Positions 11,308 to 19,495 are shown, numbered from the stretch's first letter. The stretch: 44,878 nucleotides of DNA from Caryophanon tenue (GCF_001700315.1 NZ_MASJ01000022.1:1-44878), one strand, 5' to 3'. Numbers and translations are program-made. The notes: generated by a model not told the origin, from the sequence alone.

Positions 11308-12687
11308 TTACAAAGCAATTGTTCGTATGACAACTTGCCATTCATTTGAGTCAGGCGAGCGCGATAAAAATGCACTCGGTCTACCTCCAATGACAGCTAG
11401 CACACCACGTTCATTTGATACCAGTAACGGTATCGTCGAACGTTGCGATTTTGGCACTTTGTCATCAATAAAAAGGCGTGATACCTTTTTTTGTTGCGCC
11501 ATGCCACGGAGCGCAATCCGATCGCCATCAACACGTGGGCGCACTTGCAGTTGCTCGGTCTCCGACAATGTTATGTAATACACGTCATCGTGTGCTTCTA
11601 CAGGTGTTCCGCGGCGAAATAAACCGATCTGATATTGTGCTGCTTGTAGCCATTGTTCGCGCTTTACTGTTTGCGGCAACAACATTTGCTCCGGCAACAA
11701 GCCAACGAAAACTTCATTGTATTGTCGACGTGCAATCAAACCAGCTGGTAAACTTATTTGCACAGTTCCTGCCGATGTGTCGCAAAGCTTTAATAAAGCG
11801 GTTGTCAGTGCATGACTTTGTAGCATATTCACATCTTTGTATAGATAGCTTAATAGTATTAAAATGAACCTTCTTTGTAAAGCAAGTGGCATTTTTTGTA
11901 CATCATCAATTTGAAATTGATACGCATGCTCCCGGTTTTTTGTAATCATTTTGTCAAAATGCTGTTGAGCAAGTTGTTCAAGTAATTCGTTATCTTGTTG
12001 TAATTGCACTGATAATTGCGCGGCATGTAGCGCTGTTTGGGCACTTTCTGCTGCTAACAACGGCGCAATATGGTGACGAACCCGATTGCGTGTATACGTA
12101 TCTTTTTGATTGCTCGGGTCTTCTCGGTAGCGTACGTCATAATGTGATGCATATTGCTCAATTTCTTGACGGGTTACAAATAAAAATGGGCGAATAAGTT
12201 GTCCACTCGCAAAAGGTCGTATGACACGGATACCACTTAACGCAGACACAGAAGGTCCCTTCATCATCGCCATTACCATTGTTTCAAGTTGATCGTCGGC
12301 ATGATGAGCAGTTACAAGCTTTGTAAATTGAGGTAACACTTGTGCAAAATAAGCATAACGCTCTTTGCGACAAATTGCTTGTGTATTGCCTCCATCTCGG
12401 TCAATAATCATCGGAATCGGAATCGACTTACTATAAAACGGTATACGTCGTGCATGACAAAACGCCGCGACGAATTGACAATCTTGTGCAGATTGTTCCC
12501 CGCGCAACATATGATCGACATGAATCGCAGCAATTTCAATATTCCACATTGCTTGTCGCTCATATAAGAAGTGAAGAAGCACCATTGAATCAATTCCTCC
12601 AGAACAAGCAATTAATAGTTTGTCTCCTGGTTCAATACATGCTGTTTGCAGTCGCAATTCACTTACTTTATCTTCTAAGTTCCCCAT
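11308..12687 (-). CDS. tilS: tRNA(Ile)-lysidine synthetase
   Basis: Converts the wobble cytidine of the CAU-anticodon isoleucine tRNA to lysidine, so that it reads AUA. The P-loop SGGIDSM (29-35) and the family motif HHADDQLETM mark the N-terminal ATPase domain; a C-terminal domain extends to residue 459. A longer reading frame begins at 12747, but its first codons lie on the promoter -10 box, so that start cannot be on the mRNA. The ATG at 12687 is preceded by GAAGGTGA and gives a natural N-terminus (MGNLEDKVSELR). The gene heads the tilS-hpt-ftsH unit. The neighbouring elongator tRNA-Met also has a CAU anticodon, which TilS must reject. Confidence 0.94.
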   Translation of the reverse strand: MGNLEDKVSELRLQTACIEPGDKLLIACSGGIDSMVLLHFLYERQAMWNIEIAAIHVDHMLRGEQSAQDCQFVAAFCHARRIPFYSKSIPIPMIIDRDGGNTQAICRKERYAYFAQVLPQFTKLVTAHHADDQLETMVMAMMKGPSVSALSGIRVIRPFASGQLIRPFLFVTRQEIEQYASHYDVRYREDPSNQKDTYTRNRVRHHIAPLLAAESAQTALHAAQLSVQLQQDNELLEQLAQQHFDKMITKNREHAYQFQIDDVQKMPLALQRRFILILLSYLYKDVNMLQSHALTTALLKLCDTSAGTVQISLPAGLIARRQYNEVFVGLLPEQMLLPQTVKREQWLQAAQYQIGLFRRGTPVEAHDDVYYITLSETEQLQVRPRVDGDRIALRGMAQQKKVSRLFIDDKVPKSQRSTIPLLVSNERGVLAVIGGRPSAFLSRSPDSNEWQVVIRTIAL

Positions 12688-12736
12688 CTGGTCACCTTCA
12701 TAACCCTCTATCATTAAAGTTTTTATTTCCATCTCT

Positions 12737-12765
12737 ATTGTAATCAACGTTGTTTATTTGTTCAA
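12737..12765 (-). promoter_or_regulatory. Sigma-A promoter of tilS-hpt-ftsH
   Basis: On the minus strand TTGAAC (12760-12765) lies 17 bp from TACAAT (12737-12742). The predicted start near 12730 leaves a leader of about 43 nt before the ATG at 12687. Confidence 0.65.
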
Positions 12766-12875
12766 ATTGCTAGAATGCCGTACATCTATTTTCATGTGAA
12801 TTAGCTTATTTTTTAGACATCATGACATGTTTTCAGTATCTTACTCATAAAGTTATTCTTTTTTAGCATTTATGA

Positions 12876-12904
12876 TTGACGAAAATATACTCACATTGTA
12901 TTAT
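12876..12904 (+). promoter_or_regulatory. Sigma-A promoter of the tRNA pair
   Basis: TTGACG (12876-12881) lies 17 bp from TATTAT (12899-12904), 28 bp upstream of the mature tRNA-Met end. It diverges from the tilS promoter. Confidence 0.75.
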
Positions 12905-12932
12905 ATAAAATGTTCGCTTGAACAACTACTAT

Positions 12933-13009
12933 GGCTACCTAGCTCAGCTGGCTAGAGCATTCGGTTCATACCCGAAAGGTCGTGGGTTCGACTCCCTCGG
13001 TAGCCACCA
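12933..13009 (+). tRNA. tRNA-Met (CAT), elongator type
   Basis: A 77-nt cloverleaf. The acceptor GGCTACC pairs with GGTAGCC. The anticodon stem TTCGG/CCGAA encloses loop TTCATAC with CAT at 12967-12969. The T-arm is GTGGG-TTCGACT-CCC, and CCA is encoded. A normal G1-C72 pair and the lack of the three G-C pairs of initiator tRNA argue for elongator Met. A CAT anticodon could also be the lysidine-modified Ile tRNA, but the anticodon-stem and D-arm sequences resemble Bacillus elongator Met. Confidence 0.92.
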
Positions 13010-13011
13010 AC

Positions 13012-13083
13012 GGCCCGTTGGTCAAGTGGTTAAGACACCGCCCTTTCACGGCGGTAACACGGGTTCGAATCCCGTACGGGTCA
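13012..13083 (+). tRNA. tRNA-Glu (TTC)
   Basis: The acceptor GGCCCGT pairs with ACGGGTC (one G-U), followed by discriminator A at 13083. The anticodon stem CCGCC/GGCGG encloses CTTTCAC, with TTC at 13045-13047. The T-arm is standard. CCA is not encoded (TACG follows), unlike the tRNA-Met two bases upstream, so CCA must be added enzymatically. The Met-Glu pair occupies this place in B. subtilis too. Confidence 0.95.
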
Positions 13084-13087
13084 TACG

Positions 13088-13122
13088 AAAAAAAACGTCT
13101 CGCAAATGCGAGACGTTTTTTT
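13088..13122. terminator. Bidirectional terminator between tRNA-Glu and the SH3 gene
   Basis: CGTCTCGC (13096-13103) pairs with GCGAGACG (13108-13115), flanked by eight A on one side and seven T on the other. It can stop the plus-strand tRNA transcript and the opposing minus-strand SH3 gene, whose stop is at 13131. Confidence 0.9.
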
Positions 13123-13130
13123 GTGTCGTT

Positions 13131-14012
13131 TTATTGTGCTGTTGCTGCTAATTGGGATGTTGGCACATACCCTGTAACAGAACCGTTTTGAATATAGCTC
13201 CAGCCATTTGATGACGGATATGCATCCACTGCAACACCGCGGTATAAAACATCTGTTACAGCATCTACTGAACGGCTATCTACACTACGCACTTCCGCTT
13301 TGTTAACTGCGATATAACGTTTTACCGGCTTGACCGCAACCATTGGCTCTGCTGCTACATATCCAACTTTCGTACGGTGGAAAATAACGCGCCATCCACC
13401 TGGTACTTGACCGTACGACTCAACTGCTGTATTCGGATACAGTGTATACATCACACGTGCTTTTGGTGATGGATTTTCACGTACAACAATCCCATCTTTT
13501 AAGCTTACTTGACGAATTGTTGGTTCTAGTGCCTTAATGCTGCTATTTGGTACATATCCTTTATGACCTGCTAGTGTTTCAATTAACACTGATTTTGCGG
13601 TATTGCTACGCTGTACAATAATGTCATTTTGTTTCATCGATACAGTCAATTGCTTCGGCTCTGTTTTAAATGTTGTGTCACTCGCTGCTAAACGCATTTC
13701 CCCATAAGCTGGCATATCGACTGTATATCCTGCTATTTGACGTAAATACGTATTGTTTACATAGGCATATGTGTAAGCATCTAACTGCACTTTACGCCAA
13801 CCTGCAATCACTTCATTTGTAATCTTTAAAGCTTCGCCTTTTTTCAATGTACGAATCGTTTCACTACTTTTCGTTGCTGCTTCTTTTAATGCAATACCTT
13901 CTGTGCTAACAAGGCGAATTTCTAATGATGATTGTGCTGCACTCGAAGACATTGCCGTTGCTACTAAAAACATTGGAATAGCTAATAATAATGCGATGAA
14001 TATTTTTTTCAT
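13131..14012 (-). CDS. Secreted protein with tandem SH3-like repeats
   Basis: No named orthologue is recognised. The 293-residue protein has a Sec signal peptide (MKKIF, a hydrophobic stretch to about residue 20, probable cleavage after SSSAA). About four repeats of bacterial SH3 type follow. Each has a beta-rich core with an arginine/lysine-led first strand and a GW or GY turn: IAGWRKVQLDAYTYAYV, LAGHKGYV, VPGGWRVIFHRTKVGYV, SNGWSYIQNGSVTGYV. Such domains usually bind peptidoglycan, so a wall-associated role is inferred. No catalytic domain is present. AAAGGAGG precedes the ATG. It is monocistronic and sits between yabR and the tRNA pair, where B. subtilis has spoIIE on the far side of the tRNAs. 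The leader could fold over its own ribosome binding site. Confidence 0.8.
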   Translation of the reverse strand: MKKIFIALLLAIPMFLVATAMSSSAAQSSLEIRLVSTEGIALKEAATKSSETIRTLKKGEALKITNEVIAGWRKVQLDAYTYAYVNNTYLRQIAGYTVDMPAYGEMRLAASDTTFKTEPKQLTVSMKQNDIIVQRSNTAKSVLIETLAGHKGYVPNSSIKALEPTIRQVSLKDGIVVRENPSPKARVMYTLYPNTAVESYGQVPGGWRVIFHRTKVGYVAAEPMVAVKPVKRYIAVNKAEVRSVDSRSVDAVTDVLYRGVAVDAYPSSNGWSYIQNGSVTGYVPTSQLAATAQ

Positions 14013-14017
14013 TTCTT

Positions 14018-14055
14018 CTCCTCCTTTGTTTTAAATCACCGTACAGACGGAGGAG
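14018..14055 (-). promoter_or_regulatory. Possible RBS-masking hairpin in the SH3 gene leader
   Basis: On the minus strand CTCCTCC (plus 14049-14055) is a perfect complement of the Shine-Dalgarno GGAGGAG (plus 14018-14024), with 24 nt between. Pairing would hide the ribosome binding site. It may be chance, because both strings are low in complexity. Confidence 0.35.
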
Positions 14056-14134
14056 TTTTGAAATAGTTTCATAATTTTCTAGATTTATTTTAAATTAAAT
14101 GGTTGCTACAACGTAAACCTCATATTTTGACCGA

Positions 14135-14169
14135 CAAAAAAGAGCTTTGCCATTATCGGCAAAGCTCTT
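14135..14169 (-). terminator. Intrinsic terminator after yabR
   Basis: A perfect 12-bp stem (14140-14151 with 14158-14169) encloses loop ATTATC and ends in five or more T on the minus strand. Confidence 0.9.
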
Positions 14170-14215
14170 ACTCTATGTGTACACTTTTTCTCTGATCAAG
14201 AATAGTCAGCAGGGC

Positions 14216-14668
14216 TTATCCTCGTTTCGCGCCACGACCACCGCGTTTTGATTCCGTAGCGCGCTTTAAAGTCGCTAAACGCTCATCACTATCTTTTAAG
14301 AAACGTGCCATTTTTTGCTCAAAGTTTTCCTTTGGCTGATGACGATCATTATTGCGATCATTTGAACGATTGTTGTTGTGTCGTGGACGTTGTGGACGCT
14401 CTGGACGTTCTGGGCGTTCTGGTCGCTCAGGTTGTGGTTTTGCTTTACGAATTGACAGACCAATCTTGCCATCCGCTTCAACGTTCATCACCTTAACTTC
14501 GACTTCGTCTCCAACCTTTAAATGCTCATTAATATCTTTTACATAGTTGTCAGCAACTTCACTGATGTGAACTAATCCTGTTGAGCCACCTGGCAGCTCG
14601 ACGAATGCTCCGAAATTTGTGATTCCTGTTACTTTACCTGTTACCTTGCTGCCTACTTCAATTGACAT
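14216..14668 (-). CDS. yabR: S1-domain RNA-binding protein (YabR family)
   Basis: A 150-residue protein with one S1 OB-fold domain at residues 1-75. Visible S1 features are GSKVTGKVTGITNFGAFVELPG, GLVHISEVAD and KVMNVEADGKIGLSIRKA. The second half is a disordered tail of ERP units (PERPERPERPERPQRP), then an asparagine/arginine-rich stretch and a basic end. By family it binds RNA or ribosomes, like GSP13-type proteins; the target is unknown. The ATG follows AAGGAGGAG at a rather long spacing. It lies after divIC as in B. subtilis, but with a 150-bp gap. Confidence 0.88.
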   Translation of the reverse strand: MSIEVGSKVTGKVTGITNFGAFVELPGGSTGLVHISEVADNYVKDINEHLKVGDEVEVKVMNVEADGKIGLSIRKAKPQPERPERPERPERPQRPRHNNNRSNDRNNDRHQPKENFEQKMARFLKDSDERLATLKRATESKRGGRGAKRG

Positions 14669-14820
14669 AAAAAAAATGCTCCTCCTTAAATTTTAAGCGG
14701 CTACTTTATAGCCTGTTAATCAAAATGTCTTAGAATCGAAAGTTATAACATACTCGCTTCTTCTCTTTATTATAGCCCACGAATAAAGTGTGTCAACAAA
14801 ACGAGTCTGTTTTTTTACCT

Positions 14821-15243
14821 TTATTCGTCTGCATTTTTTTCTTCTTCTTGCTCATTTTTTTCTTTTTTATCCGATGGCATTGTAAAAATTATCTCTCCTT
14901 CTTCCGATAAAAAGTACTCTTTACGTGCCAGTTTTAAAATATATTCATCATCTTCTAGCTTCTTTACTTGCGCATGTAAAATCTCTTGATCCTGCTTTAC
15001 TTCCTCTAAACGTTGAGCAACTGCAACCTCTACTTTTTCACGTTCTGCCAGTTCCTTTTTTTTATCAAAAATGTTGATAATCAGCCCACCAAAAATCAGC
15101 ACGGCTGCGATACATAATAAGAGCATACGTCGTTTCACATAAAATGAAGCTTTCCGCTGGGCCGCTTTACGCTGTTCGGTTGAGCGGACATATTGATTAT
15201 CCATTTTCGTGATGTTTGTTGGTTTCTGTTGGCGTTTTTTCAA
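14821..15243 (-). CDS. divIC: Septum formation protein DivIC/FtsB
   Basis: A bitopic division protein that partners FtsL and DivIB in the divisome. In 140 residues there is a basic cytoplasmic N-terminus, one transmembrane helix (about 36-58, LLLCIAAVLIFGGLIINIF), a coiled coil (about 60-105) and the conserved segment YILKLARKEYFLSEEGEIIF. The tail is unusually rich in E and K. The start is TTG at 15243 after an AAGGGGGG stretch; the next in-frame ATG (codon 15) has no ribosome binding site. In B. subtilis yabP and yabQ, needed for the spore coat, lie immediately upstream; here that position is empty. Confidence 0.9.
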   Translation of the reverse strand: MKKRQQKPTNITKMDNQYVRSTEQRKAAQRKASFYVKRRMLLLCIAAVLIFGGLIINIFDKKKELAEREKVEVAVAQRLEEVKQDQEILHAQVKKLEDDEYILKLARKEYFLSEEGEIIFTMPSDKKEKNEQEEEKNADE

Positions 15244-15412
15244 GCTAGCCCCCCCTTTTTATTCACCATTCAATTATATGTTATTTTAACGGTAAAAATT
15301 TTACAATTTATAAACATTTTTTTCAAATGAAAGAAACGATATCCAATCAAGATTTTCCTTTTATGTATTTCCCTTTTTTCGTGCTATGTAAACAAAGAAT
15401 AACATAATTTTT

Positions 15413-15427
15413 ACACTTGATAAGTGT
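15413..15427. promoter_or_regulatory. Palindrome upstream of divIC
   Basis: ACACTT-GAT-AAGTGT is a perfect six-pair inverted repeat in the AT-rich 293-bp gap between rqcP and divIC. It resembles an operator, but no confident promoter could be placed beside it. The rest of this gap (15244-15490) holds no gene. Confidence 0.3.
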
Positions 15428-15491
15428 TGACATAAGCAAAGACGTGATTTTTTTCAATTTGTTGCATACGTAAAAATTATAGGGAAAAAGT

Positions 15492-15528
15492 AAAAAAGAT
15501 TTCCCTCTATCTGTCTTTGAGGGAAATC
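15492..15528 (-). terminator. Intrinsic terminator after rqcP
   Basis: GATTTCCCTC (15498-15507) pairs with GAGGGAAATC (15519-15528), followed by TTTTTTAC on the minus strand. It ends the yabM-yabN-rqcP unit. Confidence 0.9.
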
Positions 15529-15536
15529 CTTTTTGC

Positions 15537-15827
15537 CTATTCTTCGTCGTCAATAAATTCTGGTTCCACTTTTTCAAGACGCTCTTCTTTTAAAATTGTA
15601 AACATATTTGCGGCGTCATCTTTACGTGACGTTTCACGAATTTCTTCAACGCGCGCTGTGACGATCTTTTGCCCGAAACGAATCGCTAATTCATCGCCTA
15701 CTTTTACAGTGCTTGATGCTTTTGCAACTTTGTCATTAATCGTAATACGACCTTGTACTGCTACTTCCTTCGCTAATGTGCGACGTTTAATTAAACGAGA
15801 CACTTTTAAAAATTTATCTAAGCGCAT
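15537..15827 (-). CDS. rqcP: Ribosome-associated quality-control S4 protein RqcP
   Basis: An Hsp15-like S4-domain protein (YabO of B. subtilis). It binds stalled 50S-peptidyl-tRNA complexes and supports C-terminal alanine tailing by RqcH. The 96-residue protein begins MRLDKFLKVSRLIKRRT, the S4 RNA-binding helix, and contains GRITINDKVAKASSTVKVGDEL. I use the ATG at 15827 after AAGGGG at 7 nt; an upstream ATG in the same frame lies inside yabN. It starts one base after the yabN stop, so the two are coupled. In B. subtilis the next genes are yabP and yabQ; here a terminator follows. Confidence 0.93.
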   Translation of the reverse strand: MRLDKFLKVSRLIKRRTLAKEVAVQGRITINDKVAKASSTVKVGDELAIRFGQKIVTARVEEIRETSRKDDAANMFTILKEERLEKVEPEFIDDEE

Positions 15828-15828
15828 C

Positions 15829-17292
15829 TTATAACCCCTTTTCAAGTCGTTTAGCATCATTCCAAAAGCCGTCTAGTTCATCTAGTGTGAAATCCTCAAA
15901 AGATTTGCCAGATTGCTTCACACACGCTTCTACGTGCTTAAAACGACGTGCAAACTTTTCATTTGCATGTAACATCGCTTCTTCTGGTGATAGTTTATAA
16001 AAACGTGCAACATTGACGATCGTAAACAGTACATCGCCAAGTTCATCCATTTTCGTTGTAGCATCACCATGTACAAGCTCATGCTGGAATTCTTGCCATT
16101 CCTCTGTAAATTTAGCAAGCGCATCAGCTGCTTCTTCCCAATCAAAACCAACTTTTGCTGCTTCCTTTTGATAATTATACGATGTTTGTAAGCTCGAAGT
16201 TTCACGGTATGCGTCATCTAATGCAGATTGTGTGCGCTCCCCCTTCTCTTCTCGCTTAATCGCTTCCCAATTTGCCACAACAGCATCAGCGTCCTCTGCT
16301 GTTGCGTCACCGAATACATGTGGATGACGACGCACCATCTTTTCCGCAACTGAGGCAAGTACATCCTCTAGCGTAAAGTAGCCATTATCCTCGCCAATTT
16401 GTGCATGTAAAAATACTTGTAATAGCACATCACCAAGCTCTTCAATCATCGTAAAATCATCTTCTGCATCCACCGCCGCTAAAAACTCATGCACTTCTTC
16501 TAACAAATATTTTTTCAGCGATTCATGTGTTTGCTTTTGGTCCCATGGGCAGCCATTTGGTCCACGTAGCGTCGCGATAATTTGACGGAATGTCGTCCAG
16601 TCACGGTAAGCCTCATCCGTAGACGCAACAGGTGGTACATAAATCGTTGTTAAATTATTAATTTCAACTTCATGATCTAGTTCATATAGTGGCACAGTCG
16701 TTAATTTTTCCTGTACAGAACCTGCTGCTGTGACGATGGTTACTGGATAATCATCGCGGTATTTTTCCATTAATGTGAGCTTCACTTCCGATGCGCTAAA
16801 TGTATCGTACACTTGCGCAATTAAAATGTGCTGACGCATATTAATATCGTCCATCGACATATTAGTGCCATCTAACAACTGGAAGCCTTCAATCGGGTCA
16901 ATGCGTAACGCACCGAAAATCGGGTCTAAAAAGCTTTGCCCACCTTCAATAGTTAGCGCAATCTCGCCTTTATTATGTGCATCGATTAATAATTGCACCG
17001 TTTTTTCTGCAACAAGCGGATGGCCTGGCACTGCATATAACACATCTTCTGTTGCTGCACGTTCGATTAATGTCGCGGTAATTTCATCATATACCGCTTC
17101 AAAACCACCGTGCTTTTCATAAATCGCATCAAAGCTTTCAAATAATAAACCTTCTTGCGCTAAATCCTTTAGCACAGGGTGGTCAATTGTTCGTACATAA
17201 ATTTTAGTTGCGGCTTTTAGCTTACGATATACACCCATTTGCATTTGGTCGAAATCTGCAGCGCCTAAGCCAATCACTGTAATATTACGCAT
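15829..17292 (-). CDS. yabN: YabN: methylase-MazG fusion
   Basis: A 487-residue two-domain protein. Residues 1 to about 220 form a tetrapyrrole (corrin/porphyrin) methylase-type domain (VIGLGAADFDQM, YAVPGHPLVAEKTV). Residues about 235-487 form a MazG-type nucleoside triphosphate pyrophosphohydrolase, with GCPWDQKQTHESL (247-259) and the metal-binding EEVHE (265-269) and EELGD (284-288). A second EELGD-like segment (MDELGDVLFTIVNV) lies near the C-terminus. The MazG part probably cleans up abnormal nucleotides; the role of the methylase-like part is not established. It lies 9 bp after yabM. Confidence 0.93.
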   Translation of the reverse strand: MRNITVIGLGAADFDQMQMGVYRKLKAATKIYVRTIDHPVLKDLAQEGLLFESFDAIYEKHGGFEAVYDEITATLIERAATEDVLYAVPGHPLVAEKTVQLLIDAHNKGEIALTIEGGQSFLDPIFGALRIDPIEGFQLLDGTNMSMDDINMRQHILIAQVYDTFSASEVKLTLMEKYRDDYPVTIVTAAGSVQEKLTTVPLYELDHEVEINNLTTIYVPPVASTDEAYRDWTTFRQIIATLRGPNGCPWDQKQTHESLKKYLLEEVHEFLAAVDAEDDFTMIEELGDVLLQVFLHAQIGEDNGYFTLEDVLASVAEKMVRRHPHVFGDATAEDADAVVANWEAIKREEKGERTQSALDDAYRETSSLQTSYNYQKEAAKVGFDWEEAADALAKFTEEWQEFQHELVHGDATTKMDELGDVLFTIVNVARFYKLSPEEAMLHANEKFARRFKHVEACVKQSGKSFEDFTLDELDGFWNDAKRLEKGL

Positions 17293-17301
17293 AAAATCCT
17301 C

Positions 17302-18918
17302 CTACTTTTTACGGTTTAACCATAATTGATATTTTGCCATCTTTCGTCCAAATGGCAACACAAACCATTCTTTATCTGCTAACACTTTTAACTTTGCAAC
17401 GATTGTAATAAAGACAAATGCTCCAATCGCAATCGATGAACCGCCAATCAATACACCCTCTAGACGTTCACTGAATGAGATGATGTTCTCTGCGATAGAA
17501 CTCCATCCATAAACAGCCATCGCCATTGCAGCTGACGCGATAAACAGCTTTTTATAATACGATAGCGGTGCGAGACGCATCGGCTTTACGCGCTTTAAAT
17601 ACGCAATCAGCAGAAGCGCAATCGTAAACAAGCCAATATTGCTTGCGACTGCTGCACCAAGTACCCCAAGAAGCGGCACAAGTGTTACGTTACCAATGAC
17701 TTTTAATAAAAAGCCTATCGCTAAAATTAGCGCTGGTATTTTCAACTTCCCAAAGCCTTGTAGCATCGCTGTAAACGTTAGCGTAATCGACAACGGGATA
17801 ATTTGTAAGACAAAAATGCTCAGTACAAGCGTTAAGCTATCCGTTTTAAAGAGCATAGTATTAACGTTTGGCATCACTAAAATTAAGCCAAATGCTGCTG
17901 CCCATCCAAATAAAATAGATGCACGATATGTGAGCTGTATAAAGCTATCCGCATTCCGTCCCGTCGATTTTTTCGACATGATGGCAACGAGTGGCACAAT
18001 AACAAGTGATAATGAACTCGCAATGACCACACCGAGCTGTACAAGCGGCTGTCCACGGTCATAAATCCCTTTCGTTTCCTTCGCGACTGTTTCCGTTAAA
18101 CCACTCTCTAATAACGCGCTGTATACCGTAAATGAGTCGACCATTTGGAAGCATAGTAACACTAAACCACTCATACTGACACTTAAACTATATAATGTTA
18201 ACTCTTTTACTACTGGCCACACACGTATTTTTTGCTGCTGTTCGACCACTTTTGGGAACAACGCAAAACGTTTAAATAAAAATAACAATAAAATAACACC
18301 AATAAATTCACCAATTGCCGTTGCCGCTGTTGCGACTTGCCCTGCATCATATAATGAACCGCTATATTTCATCACAAGCCATGAACCGATTAAAATAATC
18401 GATACACGTACTGCTTGCTCGACAATTTGTGCATAGGCGACTGGTTCCATCCGTCCTCTTGCTTGAAAGCTACCTTTTAAAATAGCAAGCACAGGCATAC
18501 AAAGCACCACAAATGAACCCGTTCGCATAAGCGGTGCTAATTGTGGGTCGCCCATTAAGTTAGCAAGTGTTGATGCACCTGCAAATAAAATCATAAAGCA
18601 TATCATCGATAAACCAACTAAATACCAAAAAGCAATTTGCATTAGCTGTAAACGCCGTGCTTCACGTGCAGGTATCGTCGGCAACGTATCGGCATCCGCT
18701 AATAATTTGGAAATCGCGACGGCAAATCCACTCGCCGTCCATGTCACAAAAATTGATATAAAAGGATACACTTGTTGGTAAATATAAAACCCTTCGTCAC
18801 CTACTAAGTTTTGAAATGGCACACGATACATTGCACCAAGTATTTTTACAATTAGTGCTGAGATTGTCAGTAACGCAGCACCTTTCATATACCCTTTCAT
18901 GCCCCAACTATCCGCCAT
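17302..18918 (-). CDS. yabM: Polysaccharide flippase-family protein YabM (SpoVB-like)
   Basis: A multi-pass membrane protein of 538 residues in the MOP/MATE exporter superfamily, oligosaccharidyl-lipid flippase branch. At least twelve hydrophobic segments are visible, beginning KGAALLTISALIVKILGAMYRVPF, the typical SpoVB/YabM start. Relatives flip lipid-linked precursors across the membrane or support spore cortex synthesis. As sporulation genes are absent nearby, a cell-envelope role is more likely; this is inference. AGAGG precedes the ATG. It heads the yabM-yabN-rqcP unit, and spoVT, which precedes it in B. subtilis, is missing. Confidence 0.88.
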   Translation of the reverse strand: MADSWGMKGYMKGAALLTISALIVKILGAMYRVPFQNLVGDEGFYIYQQVYPFISIFVTWTASGFAVAISKLLADADTLPTIPAREARRLQLMQIAFWYLVGLSMICFMILFAGASTLANLMGDPQLAPLMRTGSFVVLCMPVLAILKGSFQARGRMEPVAYAQIVEQAVRVSIILIGSWLVMKYSGSLYDAGQVATAATAIGEFIGVILLLFLFKRFALFPKVVEQQQKIRVWPVVKELTLYSLSVSMSGLVLLCFQMVDSFTVYSALLESGLTETVAKETKGIYDRGQPLVQLGVVIASSLSLVIVPLVAIMSKKSTGRNADSFIQLTYRASILFGWAAAFGLILVMPNVNTMLFKTDSLTLVLSIFVLQIIPLSITLTFTAMLQGFGKLKIPALILAIGFLLKVIGNVTLVPLLGVLGAAVASNIGLFTIALLLIAYLKRVKPMRLAPLSYYKKLFIASAAMAMAVYGWSSIAENIISFSERLEGVLIGGSSIAIGAFVFITIVAKLKVLADKEWFVLPFGRKMAKYQLWLNRKK

Positions 18919-19187
18919 ACTTGCGCCTCTTTCTCATGTTTATTCATCGTAACAGTATATCATATCACCCTCTATTCAGTAGATGAATGTTCGCTAACAA
19001 ATATGTAAGCACATAGACTAGAAAATGACCAATATTTAGTTATTTTTAAGACTGCCTATTGTTTCATGAATAATGATACAGATTTATAGACCTATTCCCT
19101 TTGATTCATTTTATGCCAAAGAGGTTTTTACACCTATAAAACCGGAAAAAGATACGTACAATATATGTCCAACAAAGGAGGAGTTCT

Positions 19188-19478
19188 ATGTTTTCTGTTG
19201 AACGTATTCCCCCATCACAATCTGCTGTTAAACGTATGCAGTATGCCTATTTAGAGCATCTACATTTGTATCCGACATCGAGCGAGCGCCAGCCAAAAAC
19301 ATCATCGTCCTTTACCGAAGATATGCAAAAAGCGCAATATCCCTCTTCAAAAGAGCATGATTTTTTAGAGAAACGCCAAGCCTTTCACGAACAAGAAGAA
19401 CTGCTACAGCAAATGAATTATACAAATGGCTTACATTATAGCCAGCTACACAACAAACAGCTATGGGGAGATAAATAA
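19188..19478 (+). CDS. Small protein of unknown function
   Basis: I do not recognise this 96-residue protein. It is one of only two plus-strand coding genes here. Support for it is structural: AAAGGAGG seven nucleotides before the ATG, a terminator 17 bp after the stop, and isolation from other genes. The product is polar and hydrophilic, with no signal peptide, membrane helix or cysteine. It is rich in Q, H, S, Y and E (QEELLQQM, HLHLYPTSSERQ, LHYSQLHNKQ), and probably helical in the second half. A TACAAT (19159-19164) upstream could be a -10 box but has no convincing -35. It occupies the position of spoVT between mfd and yabM but does not resemble it. Confidence 0.7.
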   Translation: MFSVERIPPSQSAVKRMQYAYLEHLHLYPTSSERQPKTSSSFTEDMQKAQYPSSKEHDFLEKRQAFHEQEELLQQMNYTNGLHYSQLHNKQLWGDK

Positions 19479-19495
19479 TATGACAAAGCGCACAT

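Noticed and set aside
12688-12747. Upstream extension of tilS
   Set aside because: Its first codons coincide with the promoter -10 box, so they are not transcribed.
15427-15455. Plus-strand TTGACA upstream of divIC
   Set aside because: No -10 box 16-18 bp downstream and no plus-strand gene follows.
15347-15577. 76-codon minus-strand frame overlapping the end of rqcP and the gap before divIC
   Set aside because: It runs across the rqcP terminator, has no ribosome binding site and a low-complexity lysine-rich product.
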